A DNA stretch of 64,000 nucleotides from Liolophura sinensis (GCF_032854445.1 NC_088306.1:4398373-4462372); one strand, 5' to 3'. Shown: positions 1-11,290, numbered from the stretch's first letter. The notes: generated by a model not told the origin, from the letters alone. Made by a program: numbers and translations.

Positions 1-701
1 TAATGCTCACTGTTTTTTTTTTCAAACCAGGCTTGATCTAAAATCCATCACATTAAAGCTAGCTATAGACATAGAAGGGGTGCGTAAAACACCAATAAGC
101 AAAGAAACATACACAGATATAAGGCCTTGTACTCAATGACAAAAGTTTAATAAAAACATTACAGTAAGGGAGTAAAGAAAGGGGAAAGGTATATTTTGAA
201 ACTTACATGTATGCGAACCATAGTGAACATAGTGGACTTTACAGCAATCCGTCAAAATCAGAACTACTGTATTCTCATATCCTTACAGTAATTTCGCTTA
301 GATCTGGAAAACTGAAGTAGAGCAGCGATCATTGCTGGGAGCTCACATTCACGGTTAAGGTACATTCATCAGGTGACCAAAGCGTGAAGGGGAGCATCTG
401 TGGCCGAGTTGCTAGCGTTTCAGCGCGGCGCAATCAATCAGGAGAATCTCATCAATGCTGTTGCTTTGGATTCCAGTCTAACTTACAAGTCTAAAAAGTT
501 TGGAATATTGGTGAATTTCACACCATCTCCACGAAGAGCGTGGTTCGTTGCGTTCAGGTCAATAATCTGTCGACTGGTTTCACTTGGACTAGTCTCTATG
601 ATGCATTGTCAATAGTTTCCTCAAACCAAAACATTTCTAAATGTTATAGGAGACGAGTTTTTCACGATATTCTGAAAGCGCCCCAAACAAGTGCAGAAAT
701 T

Positions 702-1947
702 CAGTGAAACCCATGTATTTTATTACGAGCTGTAACTTTTATTCGATTGGAAATATGTCTACAATACTTGGTAAGTTAAATATGCAAAACACTAACAATA
801 CAGAAAATTAATTTAGTACTTGGTGTGCCCACTCCTCGCATTGTACAATGCGCGAACACGTCTTGGCATACTGGCAACTAAGGAAGTCAAAGTTTCTTGT
901 GGTATATCTCTCCAGCAAGTGAGCACAGCACGAGTTAGTTCAGCCACGTTCGTTGGGGCTTCATCCAGGTTATTCAACCCACGGGAAACTTCCGCCCACA
1001 AGTTCTCAATTGGGTTCATATCCGGTGAAATGGCTGGCCACTGCATGTGCTCAACACCCTCCTGTTCCAGGAAATTCCGTATCAGTTCGGTCCGGTGCGG
1101 CGTGGCGTTGTCGTCCTGATAGACAAAGTTTGCCCTGAATTGTTGCCGAGCAAATGGGAGCATTATCGTTTCCAGAATCCGTTGATATTGGTGCTGGTTC
1201 ATGTGTCCATCCAAGACGTGCAGGTCGCATTTACCAGTGCTATGAAAAGCACCCCAGAGGGTGACCCCACTGCCCCCGCCTTGGACTCTAGGCATGATGC
1301 AATCTTCGTTCAGAGCCTCGTGAGCCTGACGACGCACCATCACACGGCCATCTTCCCGGTAGACGACAAAACGAGACTCATCACTGAATATCACGTGTCG
1401 CCAGTGTCCCCACCTGCCAGTTCAGGTGTTCCCGCGCCCAGGATAAGCGTGCCTGGCGGTGTCGACGCTGTAGCAAAGGCTTCCTCTTAGGCCTCCTTAC
1501 CAAATACCCAGCAGTCAACAGTCTGGATCGCACTAAGCGGCTTGACACAGTAGTATTGGTAAATCTCATCCAGTCAGCGCGTATCTGGTTGGAACTCTTC
1601 GTACGGCCATTGCGGCAAAGTCTCACCAGATACCGGCCATCTCTCTCGGTGGTCTTTCGTGGCCGACTAGACCTCGGTCTAGGCGTCGGCACACCCGTCG
1701 GTGTCGCTTAAAGATTTTGGAGACGGCTCCCTGAGTGACACCAAGAGCTGCTGCAATGTCCTTCTGTTTTGCTCCAGCCAGGCTCATACCAACGATACGG
1801 TTTGCAGACTGCAGCACTCAGTTGACGTCTCATGATCACAGCAGTATTGTTGGAAACACTCTGTAGCACTGGCATGCCTTAACCGAGCTTTTATAAGAGT
1901 TACAAGGTTAAATTATAATCATGTCTGCGTACATGACTTTTTCACTG
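702..1947 (-). mobile_element. Tc1/mariner-type DNA transposon, degraded
   Basis: The element surrounds the transposase remnant at 813-1817. Possible terminal inverted repeats are CAGTGAAA followed shortly by CATGTA at 702-715, and its inverted form ending at 1947. Between the transposase end and these marks the sequence is AT-rich. No clear TA target duplication is visible at either mark, so the exact ends are uncertain. The element sits within the stretch present only in copy 1 of the duplicated block. Confidence 0.5.
813..1817 (-). pseudogene. Tc1-like transposase (DD34E), frameshifted
   Basis: Three minus-strand segments read in order as one Tc1-type transposase. At 1623-1817 there is an N-terminal helix-turn-helix containing KQKDIAAALGVTQGAVSK. 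At 1381-1692 lies the second DNA-binding region and linker, with TAGYLVRRPKRKPLL and ARLSWAREHLNWQ. At 813-1394 is the catalytic core with FSDESRF, VYQDDNATPHRT and PDMNPIENLW. Spacing from the second catalytic Asp to the Glu is 34 residues, so the triad is DD34E and is still present. The middle segment is out of frame with both neighbours: one break lies near 1690 and one near 1390, where WRHVIFSDE continues only after a one-base shift. The gene would have cut and pasted its host element; in this state it is inactive. Confidence 0.9.
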
Positions 1948-2340
1948 AGAAATGGATGGTCATGCTTTGTTCCAACTGTAATTTTTGCTCAGGTGACACA
2001 AGCAATAATGGTGTGTATGAGCTGAAAGGGGACATAATCCACTACATTTTCCACCCAAACAAGAATGTGTGTATTCAATGTAAGGCGCACAAAAGTATGT
2101 TTCTGGTAAATGCTATCATCAGTGAAAACAATATTCCAAACTTTTTTCCAGGACTGTATATTTTGCACCTAGTTAAAATATATCAGAATTATGTCTGTTT
2201 TAGATAGAACTTGAATCTTTTTTGCCTTTTTATGTTGCTTCCCTCCCCCTACCCTCCCCAACCATTTTGGAGTTCACCAAGGTAATAAAATTCTATGACT
2301 TCCAGCAGCCACAGCTCAGAAAATTGGGGAGGGGAGGGGG
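1948..2340. other. Part of block R without genes
   Basis: There is no supported gene. From about 2175 to 2330 this stretch is matched in inverted orientation at 41325-41410, with shared features such as the ACCATTTTGGAGTTCACC motif. This shows it belongs to repeat family R and did not arrive with the Tc1 element. The purine-rich run ending at 2342 borders the SINE. Confidence 0.6.
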
Positions 2341-2611
2341 GGTCTCCGTTGCTCAGTCGGTTAGCGCGCTAACGCAGCGTAATGACCAAGGAGTCTCTCA
2401 ACAATGCAGCCGTTGTGAGTTCAAGTCCAGCTCATGCTGGCTTCCTCTCCGGCCGTACGTGGGAAGGTCTGACAGCAACCTGCGGATGGTCGTGGGTTTC
2501 CCCCGCGCTCTGCCCGGTTTCCACCCACCATGATGATGACCGCCGTCGTATAAGTGAAATATTCTTGAGTACGGCGTAAAACACCAATCAAATAAATAAA
2601 TCAATCAATCA
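2341..2611 (+). mobile_element. SINE-A, full length
   Basis: The tRNA-like head carries a box A-like TTGCTCAGTCGGTTAG and a box B-like GAGTTCAAGTCC. A conserved body follows (GCGGATGGTCGTGGGTTTC, then ATAAGTGAAATATTCTTG) and an (AAAT)n/(AATC)n tail. AAAATTGG occurs on both sides (about 2321 and 2613) as a likely target duplication. The inverted paralogue near 41265-41273 carries only one AAAATTGG and no SINE, which is an empty site. Confidence 0.9.
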
Positions 2612-3079
2612 AAAAATTGGTGGCCATCATAGGTTGCTTTTTTTACATATTGCAAAGAAAAGTGCAAGCTGCATGTGGTGGTATGGCATTTTACAACCCG
2701 AAAGCTAGGGGATATATGCTATGTAATTTTAAGGTTGAAATCGACAAATTTACTACATACATAGTAAGGAAAATCAATGCCCTCGTGTAACCTTAAGAGT
2801 GTGGACACATATTGTGCCTGCTTGTGGCAGGGCCAGTCAATGCGACCAAAGTCCTGCTGTCACTGAAGACATCAGACATTGCACCTCAACCGGTCATATT
2901 ATGCTGACACCAGGCAAACCAGTCCTGTTTAATTGCTCTAACGTAAAAAGTTCACTGTCAGGCCAGTTTGAAGTGGCCAGTATATCATGTTTCGTCTTCC
3001 GTTTAAAAGACCTCAAATTTAAATATTCATATCCATGAAGACACCGGCGTAAGGATTTGACAACTTGGGTTCCTCGAAA

Positions 3080-3328
3080 AAGTAATGAGTTAAATTTAAC
3101 AGAAAGTTTTTTTTCCTGGGTGATGCTAGAATATATTCTGCTACTGCAGCAGATTATTCTGTTAAATATAACACACATATTTTATAAATAAAGCATGAAG
3201 ATTGTATTCGATTAGCAAGCTTTTATGTTGGATATGAGAGTATTATGTTATAATAGCGAACACATTTGTGCACCATTCAGACAACGGACATTCTGTTAAG
3301 GTTAACAGAAGAATTTTTTCAGTGTATA
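3080..3328. mobile_element. Fold-back (FB) MITE-like element
   Basis: Two arms of roughly 90-100 bp are inverted relative to each other. The left arm contains TTAAATTTAACAGAA and GGGTGATGCTAGAAT; the right arm contains ATTCAGACAACGGACATTC and TTAACAGAAGAATTTTTTCAG. The middle is AT-rich with TATTATGTT repeats. There is no coding capacity. The same structure recurs at 3552, 6337, 12943, 13416, 40318 and, partially, elsewhere. Confidence 0.75.
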
Positions 3329-3551
3329 CATGTTTCACGGTGCGTATCACACAAATTATGGGCTGCAGATCACAAGACATTTTTTTAGTAATTGTCTGAC
3401 TAGCGAACCTTTTATTTGTCTTTTAATTTTCGGAATCACGAGCTTTGAGAATAGAAATGAACATTTTTATTAATTACATAAATGAACGGAATTGCGGTTG
3501 AGTATTAACCAGATACCTTAACTTTCGGGCTAAACCGTTTATCTGGCGGTT

Positions 3552-3815
3552 TATACACTAAACAAAAAATTCTGCTAAATTTAACAGAATACCTGTTGTC
3601 TGAGTGATGCTAGAATGAATTCTGCTCTTGAATCAGACAAATTCTGTTAAATATAACACACATATTCCATTAATTCAGCATGAGGAATGTATTCGATTAG
3701 CAGGGTATTATGTTGAATAAAAGGGTATTATGTTATAGTAGCAGACTACATTCCTGCATTACTCAGACAACAGACATTCTGTTAAGAATAACAGAAGAAT
3801 TTTTTCAGTGTATAC
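3552..3815. mobile_element. Fold-back (FB) MITE-like element, clear ends
   Basis: This is the clearest copy. It starts TATACACT and ends AGTGTATA. Both arms continue inward with an AAAATTCT / AGAATTTT motif and TTAACAGAAT, then CTGTTGTCTGAGTGATGC and its reverse complement GCATTACTCAGACAACAG. Length is 264 bp. It is non-coding and able to form a long hairpin. Confidence 0.8.
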
Positions 3816-5330
3816 ATATTCCACTGTGGGTATCACAGGAGTCACGGGCGACAGATCATGAGATATTTTTGTTAGTAATTGCCTGACTCACGAACTATTA
3901 AACTAACTACCTGGCTATACTTCTTTTTTGTTATACATGTAGTTTTGCCAAAGACTTTCCACCTGCATTTCTTTCCAGACATTTTGCCAGACGCAGTAAA
4001 TGACTGCCATCTTCACAACTCCGTTGCTCATATTTCTAGACAAGGATAAAGCAAATTCTGGATCGTTTAATCGTAAACATGTTTACAACACCAGTACATA
4101 TTTCTAGAATGTTTACCCTATTTACAATGACACGAAACTCATAAACACCGAAGGCCCCAGAACGCTAGACTGAATTACAGAATAGGCTATAACGTTCATA
4201 AAGGGGGAAATGTAGGTCAGACACGGGCCAGGAAAAATAAAAAAAATATCATACAGTATTTAAAGACGGGGTACGTAACAATCACAAATCTCGGGAAACA
4301 CTGACAGGTGAAAACAGCAAGCCTGTAAATGGCAGAACTTATTTCAACGAACTACAACAACAACAAAAAAACATAATTTATTTTTTAAGCTTAAACACTG
4401 AAATTCCACAAACATCGATCATCTATACTTAATTTAAACCATTTTGCGGAGATTTTGTGAATTGGTCATGAATTATTCACATCAAAGCGATCTTAATATT
4501 AATATCTTAATATGTCTTAATGCCACACCAGTTTACCCCCGTGACCCTTGTGACCCCTGTGTGTTTAGAACCGTAGGGTGTATGGACAGACATGATGCAA
4601 AAGTTCAAATCACAGTCTTATCCATTGTAATTCAGACTGTCTGTACTTTGAACTAATCTATACGACGAGCTATTACTCTTTGTGTGGCCTGGATGAGAAC
4701 CACTAGTTCAAAGCTGCCAAATTAACGTTAATCCAGTTAATCCACTTCACGGTTGGTAGTTAAACAACGGACAAGGTAAATTACATTCTCCTGAAAATTA
4801 GCTTTAACGCGAATGTGAAGAAACTACCAAATAGGCGTCCTAAGCAAATCTCAAAAACATTATTCATTTATAGTAGTTATTATGATCGAAATCAGAAAGT
4901 ACTTGTAACAGAATCTGTGTGTATCAGATAGCCAGATCCTGCACCTTATCAATCCAACAGACCCGGCCAAATGCTTTTATGTGCACTGTTTGTACATTTA
5001 GTAGTATTAACAATATATGATGGGGTCTGTTGGACCGATACGAGGGCGTGTGGTTAGATGTTTGACCTAACGATGTGTTCTACTAGACTGTTTATATGAC
5101 TATAAATCGAGCTGATTTCATATATACATGTATAAGATGAAAATTAATACAACATTATCCAGTGAATGCGAAGACCTGTAAATTATAATAACACATGTAA
5201 GTGTACAGACTTTGTATCGGATAGCGTTGTATTGGAAGTGCCCCGTAATTTGGCCGACTGGAACTTTAACGTCTGTTTGACCATTTATCTACATGGCAAA
5301 GCTACTATCCGACAAAGGGACTATCCCACA
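3816..5330. other. Non-coding part of block R
   Basis: This is AT-rich sequence with no supported gene. Positions about 4690-5110 are a diverged relative of 7790-8200, sharing GAGAACCACTAGTTCAAA and CAGATAGCCAGATCCTG. Reading frames here are short and preserved in copy 2 only because the duplication is recent. Confidence 0.6.
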
Positions 5331-5339
5331 AAGCGACTA

Positions 5340-5525
5340 TCCCACAAAGCCACAAGCAAATAACAGTGATAAAGAGACAAATCCACTAAGCGATAACAGT
5401 GACAAAAGAACAAAGCAACAAAGCGACAAAACCACTAAGCGAAAACAGTGACAAATGGTCAAAGCAACAAAGCGACAAATCCACTAAGCGATAACAGTGA
5501 CAAGGGAAAAAGCAACAAAGCGACA
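5340..5525. repeat. 49-bp tandem repeat, about three units
   Basis: ACAAATCCACTAAGCG recurs at 5377, 5426 (one base changed) and 5475, giving an exact 49-bp period. The units are built from shorter CAAAGCGAC / CAACAAAGC motifs. The same array is present at about 15218-15403. A weaker, irregular relative rich in ACAAAGCGACA lies near 9290-9330. Confidence 0.8.
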
Positions 5526-5873
5526 ATACAGGCGCATATCACCATATAACAACTGACCGTATAACAACTGACACAGCGCAGCGACAAATCCAATGAAACG
5601 GCAAAAACGACAGTTGAACACGGCGAAAGGATACTGCCATGCGACAAACTGACAAAGCGATGAACTGGCCAGTGTGGCAACCAAACGGTAACGGTGTTAA
5701 AATTTACAAAGAAATGACGAAGGTGTACGAACTGCACCTGCAATGTACATGTATAAACTGTAATGAGAGAAGTTCGAGGTGTACGAACTGCACCTAGTAT
5801 GTATATGCATAATCTGTAATAAGAGAAGTTCGAGGTGTACTCTCTTTTATTTGATTTTAAGAAGACAAAAACA

Positions 5874-6062
5874 CAGCACAGACTATATCTCTAGTGTACC
5901 AAATTTAAGAGGTACAGCACGGACTATATCTTTAGTGTAAGAAAATTAAGAGGTACAGCACAGACTATATGTCTAGTGTACGAAAATTAAGAGGTACAGC
6001 ACAGACTATATGTCTAGTGTAAGAAATTAAGAGGTACAACACAGACAATATGTCTAGTGAAA
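5874..6062 (-). repeat. 41-bp VNTR, five units (inverted orientation)
   Basis: CAGCACAG-like starts fall at 5874, 5915, 5956, 5997 and 6037, a 41-bp period with one single-base deletion. The reverse complement of this unit makes up the arrays at 28721-28845 and 38410-38820. The VNTR begins exactly where homology between the two block-R copies ends. Confidence 0.9.
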
Positions 6063-6336
6063 GAAAATGAATCATGGTCATCCATAACCAGTAAAATACG
6101 GCTTCTTGTTAGTTTACCTTAGAATTTTGTGTTGTTCATGTATATCCTTTAATAGTAGGAAATTACAAAATACACCCCTCCCCTCCCACCAGTACCATGG
6201 CTTATGCAAAATTGCAGTGATGTCAAATGCGATATTTTGGATGTCACTGGCCTAGAATTACGGCAAAGGCCTCATAAATATTCATATCGAGGAAGACTTC
6301 AGCGCAAGGATTAAACAACTCGAGTTCTTGTCCTCT

Positions 6337-6605
6337 TAAAAACGTTATCTGTGAAATTTAAGAGAGAGCCTGTTGGCTGAGGGATGGTAGATGTATTTTG
6401 ATATTGCAGCAGATTACTCTGATAAATATCATACACACTTTTATTTATTTATTTTATTAATTAAGAATAAAGAAAACATTTAGACTAAGAGGTTGATATG
6501 TTGAATACGACAGAGTATTATGTAATAATAACAGAAGATAATTCTGGCATCACTCAGACAACAGACATTCTGTTAAGAATAACAGAAGAATGTTTTCATT
6601 GTATA
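6337..6605. mobile_element. Fold-back (FB) element, diverged copy
   Basis: The left arm contains TGAAATTTAAGAGAGAGCCTG and the right arm ACTCAGACAACAGACATTC then TTAAGAATAACAGAAGAATG, ending ATTGTATA. It occupies the same position in the R unit as the copy at 3080-3328. Confidence 0.7.
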
Positions 6606-7029
6606 CATGTTCCAGGGTGGATATCACACGAGTCACGGGGTACGGATCACGAGACTTTTGTTAAATACTTTGCAGGCTCACGAACCATTTTCTATCTTTC
6701 AGTTTTCAGAATCACGAGCTTTGAGAACATAAACGAACTGTGGATTAAGCGACCGACTCTCCGTTACATATTAATGGTTGTGTCGACCAGTTATTTTCAT
6801 GTTCACGCTAAACGTTTTTTCTGCCTATTTACAGGTGTATATTCTACTGGTCTAGTACTTTGTTCAGGAAGTCTAAGGTTTAGTTAAATTATTTTGATAC
6901 TCATCTCAGTCCGAAATCTAGTTTGCATATGGTATATTTACACAGTATATATGTACATAATAGTTCCGTCTTTTACGTCTTTTTTTTTAACGAACTACTT
7001 GTATGTTAAATGGTTGAATGATTTCACCA

Positions 7030-7400
7030 CTTAGGTCATACCAGGATTCGAACTCGAGTCTCAGCAGTCTAAGCCCAGCGATCTATCAACTCAACTAAAG
7101 GTAGAGTCTCGCCTGCTACTGCTGAAGCGCTGGGAAGCTGCTCCCGTTATACTCTCCCCCCCCCCTTTAAATCCTCTCCCCTCTCTCCAGACTCACCCAC
7201 GTTCACAGACCCAGAGCCCCACGCTTCCTGGAACCTGTTAGGTCACGACACCAGTGTAATGGTTGAAGAATTTCACTTCGTGGGTCACACAAGGATTTGA
7301 ACTCGAGTTTCAGCAGCCGAGGTCCATTTGTCTACCAACTGAACTGAAAGGCATTTCACGTTAATTACTGCTGTATAAGCACCGAATAGCTGCTCTCGTT
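7030..7400 (-). repeat. Two tRNA-like SINE heads, degraded
   Basis: CAGGATTCGAACTCGAGTC at about 7041 and AAGGATTTGAACTCGAGTT at about 7289 are box B-like sequences on the minus strand. Each is followed by a box A-like stretch (ATCAACTCAACTAAAGG and ACCAACTGAACTGAAAGG). They are about 245 bp apart and both continue into CTGCT(G/C)CCGTTA-like sequence, so they look like two copies of one short element. They are not intact tRNA genes. Confidence 0.5.
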
Positions 7401-7502
7401 ACATTTATACGATTATACCGCCATACAGATGGCTTAATGCAGTTCAGGGTTGTGGGGAATGAGACTTACATTAGGAAAACCATGTAATGACCACTTACGT
7501 CT

Positions 7503-7785
7503 TTGAGCCAATTGATTTATTTATTTATTTCATTGGTGTGAATATTATACTTATACGACGGTGGCTAGCATTGTGGCGGGATGAAACCAGGCAAGTCTCG
7601 GGACAAACCCACCCTGGCTTCCTCTCCGGCGGTACGTGGGAAGATCTGTCAGCAACCTGCGGATGGTCGTGGGTTTCCCCCGAGCTCTGCCAGGTTTCCT
7701 CCCATCATAATGCTGGCCGCCGTGCTATAAGTGAAATATTCTTGAGTATGGAGTAAAACACCAATCAAATAAATAAAAAAAATAA
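7503..7785. mobile_element. Two truncated SINE-A fragments, head to head
   Basis: 7503-7608 reads as SINE-A on the minus strand (tail TTTATTTATTTCATTGGTGT, then CTTATACGACGGTGGCTAGC). At about 7609 it switches to SINE-A on the plus strand (CTGGCTTCCTCTCCGGCGG onward to an AAAT tail). The tRNA heads are missing from both. A rearrangement or insertion of one copy into the other is likely. Confidence 0.75.
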
Positions 7786-8575
7786 TATCTGGGTGAGAAT
7801 CACTAGTTCAAAACTCAAATTGTAAATCACAGTCACTAGAGAGTTAATCCACAGGTAATCCATAGTTAATCCACAGGTTATCCTCTTCACGGTCAGTAGT
7901 CAGACAACTATCAAGGCAAATGACCTTCTACGAAAATTTATTACACTCAAAGAAACTTCTATAAAGGCGTTGCCAGTAAATCTCAAACAATTTATTCATA
8001 GATATTATTGAGTTATTGTGTTATTATATTCGATATCAGCAAGTACGTGTAACAGAATGTGTGTGTATCAGGTAGCCGGATCCTGGTCCATGGCCGACAC
8101 ATCGTTAGTTAGACGATTACCCAACGCAGTGTTCGATAGACCTATTTATCTGTCTATAAATAAAGCTGAAATCATGTTTATGATAGCAAGTATTACAAGG
8201 TTAATCTATGTAAAACATTATATGTATGACGCCCTTAAATGACAGACAGGATCCCGTGCAACTAAATAGGAAATCGTCACACCTCGGAGCAGCAAAGACC
8301 TGTGAGAAAAATTGGAGTGATGCGATTTTTACTTTTTGTTCTTTCAAAAGACAAAAGTAGGGTCAAAGACAGATTTTGCTATTTTAAGGCTTTTACCTGC
8401 GGGAAATCTCTTCATAATAAAAAATATAATTACATGAACCAAAATAATTTCCATATATTATTTGTCTAGTTATTGAGTTATTGAGTAAGCTATAACCGAG
8501 CTCATGAAATCATTTTTCTATGAATCGAAAAAAAAAGAAAGAATTTGGAAGTTCAGAAGAACTCTCCATTCATGA

Positions 8576-9417
8576 TAACATGTCGCATCAGTCCATTATT
8601 AACATCCGTACCTAGAAACTCTTGTGTCGAATAGCATAACGAGTTCGATTCCGAAAATTGCATACTTTTTTTAGTACTAAACAAAGTGAGATAATGGAAG
8701 GGGGGGGGGATCTGAACCACAACATATTGTCAAGGTGTATGTTAGATGAGTTAAAATATATTATCGTAAATCTGTACAGATTATCTACAATATTTTTTCC
8801 AATAAAAGCTCAACGCTATTTACTTCAGTCAAAACCATATCGTACAAATACATTGAGAAAGGGACACCTGTTTTTCAGTTTAGCTTCGTAATAAATGTCT
8901 TTTAAAGACACTGAGATATATTCGCAGAATAATTCGTAAGACAAAACTTGTTTCAAATAAAAACATTCAACAGAAAATGATATTATCCTATGCATTTAAC
9001 GGCATACAGTAGGCTGATGGACGAATATTTAGTTTGGCCTAGTTTCAACTTCAACGGTATATCGGGAAAGATCTTGCGTCATTTCACATTTGTCTCTGTG
9101 AGCAGGCTGGTAATTGATCTGAACGAAAGGGGATTTCCCATCTAGTTACAAGAAATCTTTTAATAGTAAGAGCCGTAGCCTACCGATAGGAGCCAAAGCC
9201 AATGTTAAATCATAGATATGCGCGACAAAATGACAGCAGCATATCGCACGCAAACAACTGATACTGTGAACCGACAAGCCATCAAAAGCGGAACACGACA
9301 AAGCGACACTGGAAAGCAACAAAGTGGCAAATCGTAAATGTATCACCAAAGAAATGCTTGATCTAAACAAACAAAGCAGTATTAATAGTATTGTCACCAA
9401 ACATTATATATGTGGGG
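8576..9417. other. AT-rich spacer
   Basis: No gene is supported. A run of ten G lies at 8701-8710. Near 9290-9330 ACAAAGCGACA-type motifs resemble the 49-bp repeat at 5340. Confidence 0.5.
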
Positions 9418-9478
9418 CCTCCGTGGCCGAGGGGGTTAGCCCGCCAGCGCGGCGCAATGACCCAGTAGTCTCCCACCG
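9418..9478 (+). mobile_element. SINE-A head fragment fused to the Penelope-like element
   Basis: About 60 bp of the SINE-A tRNA-like head (GCCTCCGTGGCCGAGGGGGT to GTCTCCCACC) end abruptly in the Penelope-like sequence. Body and tail are absent. The minus-strand reading frame of the neighbouring element runs into this fragment. Confidence 0.8.
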
Positions 9479-10515
9479 ATTGTGGCGGTTTTGGGTGGGG
9501 TGAAGGCTGTTTTGAGGTGATTTATTTCTTCTTGGAGGTTGATGCTGGATATCTGTATGGCTCGTTTTGTTAGGGTAGATATTATTCCTCTCTTGATCCG
9601 ATTAGGTTGGTTAGATGGGTAATTCACGTATTGGCCTGAGTGTGTGGGTTTGCGGTATACTGAAGTGAGGAGTTTGTCGTTCCTCTTGCTGATAAGTACA
9701 TCCAGAAACGGTATGGTTTTGTCGCATTCTTGTTCCATGTTGAACTGTATCCTGTTGTTCTGGGTGTTGAGGTGGTCAAGTAGGGACTGGGGGTTGTCAG
9801 TCTTGTTTAGGGCTACGAATGTGTCATCTACCTTACGGAACCAACACAACGGTTTGATGGGGCTTGCAGCTAAGACTTTCTCAAATTCTGTCATGTATAT
9901 TTCGGAGATAAGTGGTGATAGGGGGGATCCCATCGGTAAACCGTGGAGTTGTTCATATATGTCATCCCCCCACGTGAAATAGGTGGAATGCATACACGAG
10001 TCCAGAAGGCTGATTATGCTGTCAGGTTTCATGGCTGTGTTGAGGGGGTGTTGTCCGCTGTTCAGCTTCTGTCGTATGATGTCTAGGGATTCTTCTCTAT
10101 GGATGTTGGTAAATATGTCGATGACATCGTAACTGATCAGTTGGGATGTCTTTAATTTTGTTTTAAAATTCTGCTGAGTCTTTGATGTAAGATTTGGAAG
10201 TTTTGCCCAGAGGTGTTAGGAGTTTAGTGGAGCAGATCAGGGGTCGGGCTTTGATCGGGTTCCTATGGACTTTGATGGTTGCCCTGGTGTAAGGTGCTCT
10301 GGGGTGTGTTGTGTTAAGCTTTCGGTACAGTTGGACGTCGATTTCATTGCTGTTCTGCAGGGCTTCGAGTTTTGCCCTAAATTGTCTTTCTAGTTTCGGT
10401 GTGGGGTCTTTGGTTATTTGCCTGTATGTCGTTGTGTCGCTGAGCATGTCGTTGACTAGTTGGTTGAATTTGTTCTTGTCAGGTATAACTGCGGCTCTTC
10501 CGTTAGTCAGACTAT
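9479..10515 (-). pseudogene. Penelope-like element reverse transcriptase, old broken copy
   Basis: Minus-strand sequence carries the reverse transcriptase signatures of Penelope-like elements in order. They are an N-terminal part with DMLSDTTTY and ATIKVHRNP, a SYDV...FTN region, GLPMGSPLSP, FRKVDDTF, IPFLDVLI and VYRKPTHSGQY. Such elements encode a reverse transcriptase fused to a C-terminal GIY-YIG endonuclease. Here the endonuclease part is missing on this strand, because a SINE fragment abuts the C-terminal side. The copy is partial and has at least one coding break. It is a fossil with no expected activity. Confidence 0.88.
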
Positions 10516-10518
10516 AAA

Positions 10519-10647
10519 AGAAGGAAAGTGCTGGAAGCCATCATGATCCGACGACACATTCCACAACTTAACCCAGACAGCGGGTACCACCTACCGAGCG
10601 CCTACAATAACCTCATCAGATTAGACAGTGACCGCCTTAAACCCTGA
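10519..10647 (+). pseudogene. Penelope-like element C-terminal endonuclease tail, opposite strand
   Basis: This is a short plus-strand frame that includes KVLEAIMIRRHIPQLNPDSG and ends with a stop. It resembles the C-terminal end of the GIY-YIG endonuclease region of Penelope-like elements. It points away from the reverse transcriptase fragment and begins almost where that fragment ends, so the two pieces lie head to head. Inverted partial copies at the ends are common in this family. Confidence 0.65.
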
Positions 10648-10756
10648 AGCCATTAACCCTGAAGCTATTATCTATGTTACATTGTTGCCTGTTTTTGACA
10701 CCACTCACTCTCTTACTGTATATATGTTGTCTTGTATCTCTGTATGTTCATATGGT

Positions 10757-10790
10757 TTGATAACGATGTAAGAACCTACATCGAAACGTC
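10757..10790 (+). ncRNA. Hammerhead-ribozyme-like motif, degenerate
   Basis: TTGATAA is followed by a 7-bp hairpin (CGATGTA / TACATCG with loop AGAACC) and then AAACGTC. The order resembles the minimal hammerhead core (CTGATGA, stem II, GAAAC, GTC) known from Penelope-like terminal repeats. Two bases in the first core segment depart from the consensus, so self-cleavage is doubtful. Its position about 110 bp after the endonuclease tail fits the family. Confidence 0.5.
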
Positions 10791-11290
10791 ACCAACACAA
10801 TAAATTCAGGAGTTGTTATCCATAAGTAATGCCTCTGCCAATCTATAACATCCCAATTCCTAAATGCCTCTGAAAGAATTCATATATCATGTCAACCAAT
10901 CTGTCAATTCCTCAAAGGAAGAATAAGCTTACGATGCATTAATCTATTATTAAAATTAAGCCTGCATCCAGGATTTACTGGGGTTTTTTTGTCTTTGGCT
11001 TAATATTCAGACATCTTGATTTAAAACTTTTCAATCACTAGGCCGCGCGAGGTGCAAATACTAGACAGAGAATTTGTAAATCACCCCAACTGTCACTGTT
11101 TGTGAGGCCTTTGTGACAATATATGATCGACTGCGCTCGTATGACTGCTGCCACATCCTACCTGCGACGTACGTTGAAGATTATTCATCTTCCATCAATA
11201 TGGTGCAATTCCATCAGTACATTTTTGTATCAGATTGGCATAGGTCGTCAGTGACTTGCCAAAGGTGGTTGGTTTACTCTGTATACGTAT
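10791..11290. other. Spacer without genes
   Basis: This is AT-rich sequence. I see no splice-bordered open stretch and no repeat I recognise. Confidence 0.4.

Larger units (their letters stand above)
1..5870 (+). repeat. Block R, copy 1 of a direct duplication
   Basis: Positions 1-486 match 12171 and upstream (start at 11686) almost base for base, and 2341-5870 match 12202-15749. The two copies differ by scattered substitutions and a few small indels. The block begins before the window starts. Positions 487-2340 have no counterpart in copy 2, where 30 unrelated bases (12172-12201) stand instead. The homology stops where the 41-bp VNTR begins at 5874. Inside lie a Tc1-like transposon, a SINE, two fold-back elements and a 49-bp repeat. 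I see no host coding exon in it. Confidence 0.9.
5874..8575 (+). repeat. R-family paralogue, inverted relative to 26-28.9 and 35.5-38.8 kb
   Basis: Reading this stretch reverse-complemented matches 25940-28860 and 35550-38841 in order. Landmarks are the 41-bp VNTR, CCTAGAATTACGGCAAAGGC at 6251, GGGTGAGAATCACTAGTTC at 7791, AGAGTTAATCCACAGGTAAT near 7840, GCCGGATCCTGGTCCATGG near 8074, and GACAAAAGTAGGGTCAAAG near 8351. Divergence is well above that between the recent duplicates. Its 6265-6740 part also matches 3005-3470 in direct orientation. There is no supported gene. Confidence 0.85.

Noticed and set aside
2382-2579. 65-codon frame repeated at many places (MTKESL / MTQEPL type)
   Set aside because: It is SINE-A read through its head and body; it recurs wherever that SINE does.
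2799-3038. 79-codon frame conserved exactly at 12662-12901
   Set aside because: Identity reflects the recent block duplication. The older inverted paralogue near 40.9-41.1 kb does not preserve the frame as far as I can read it.
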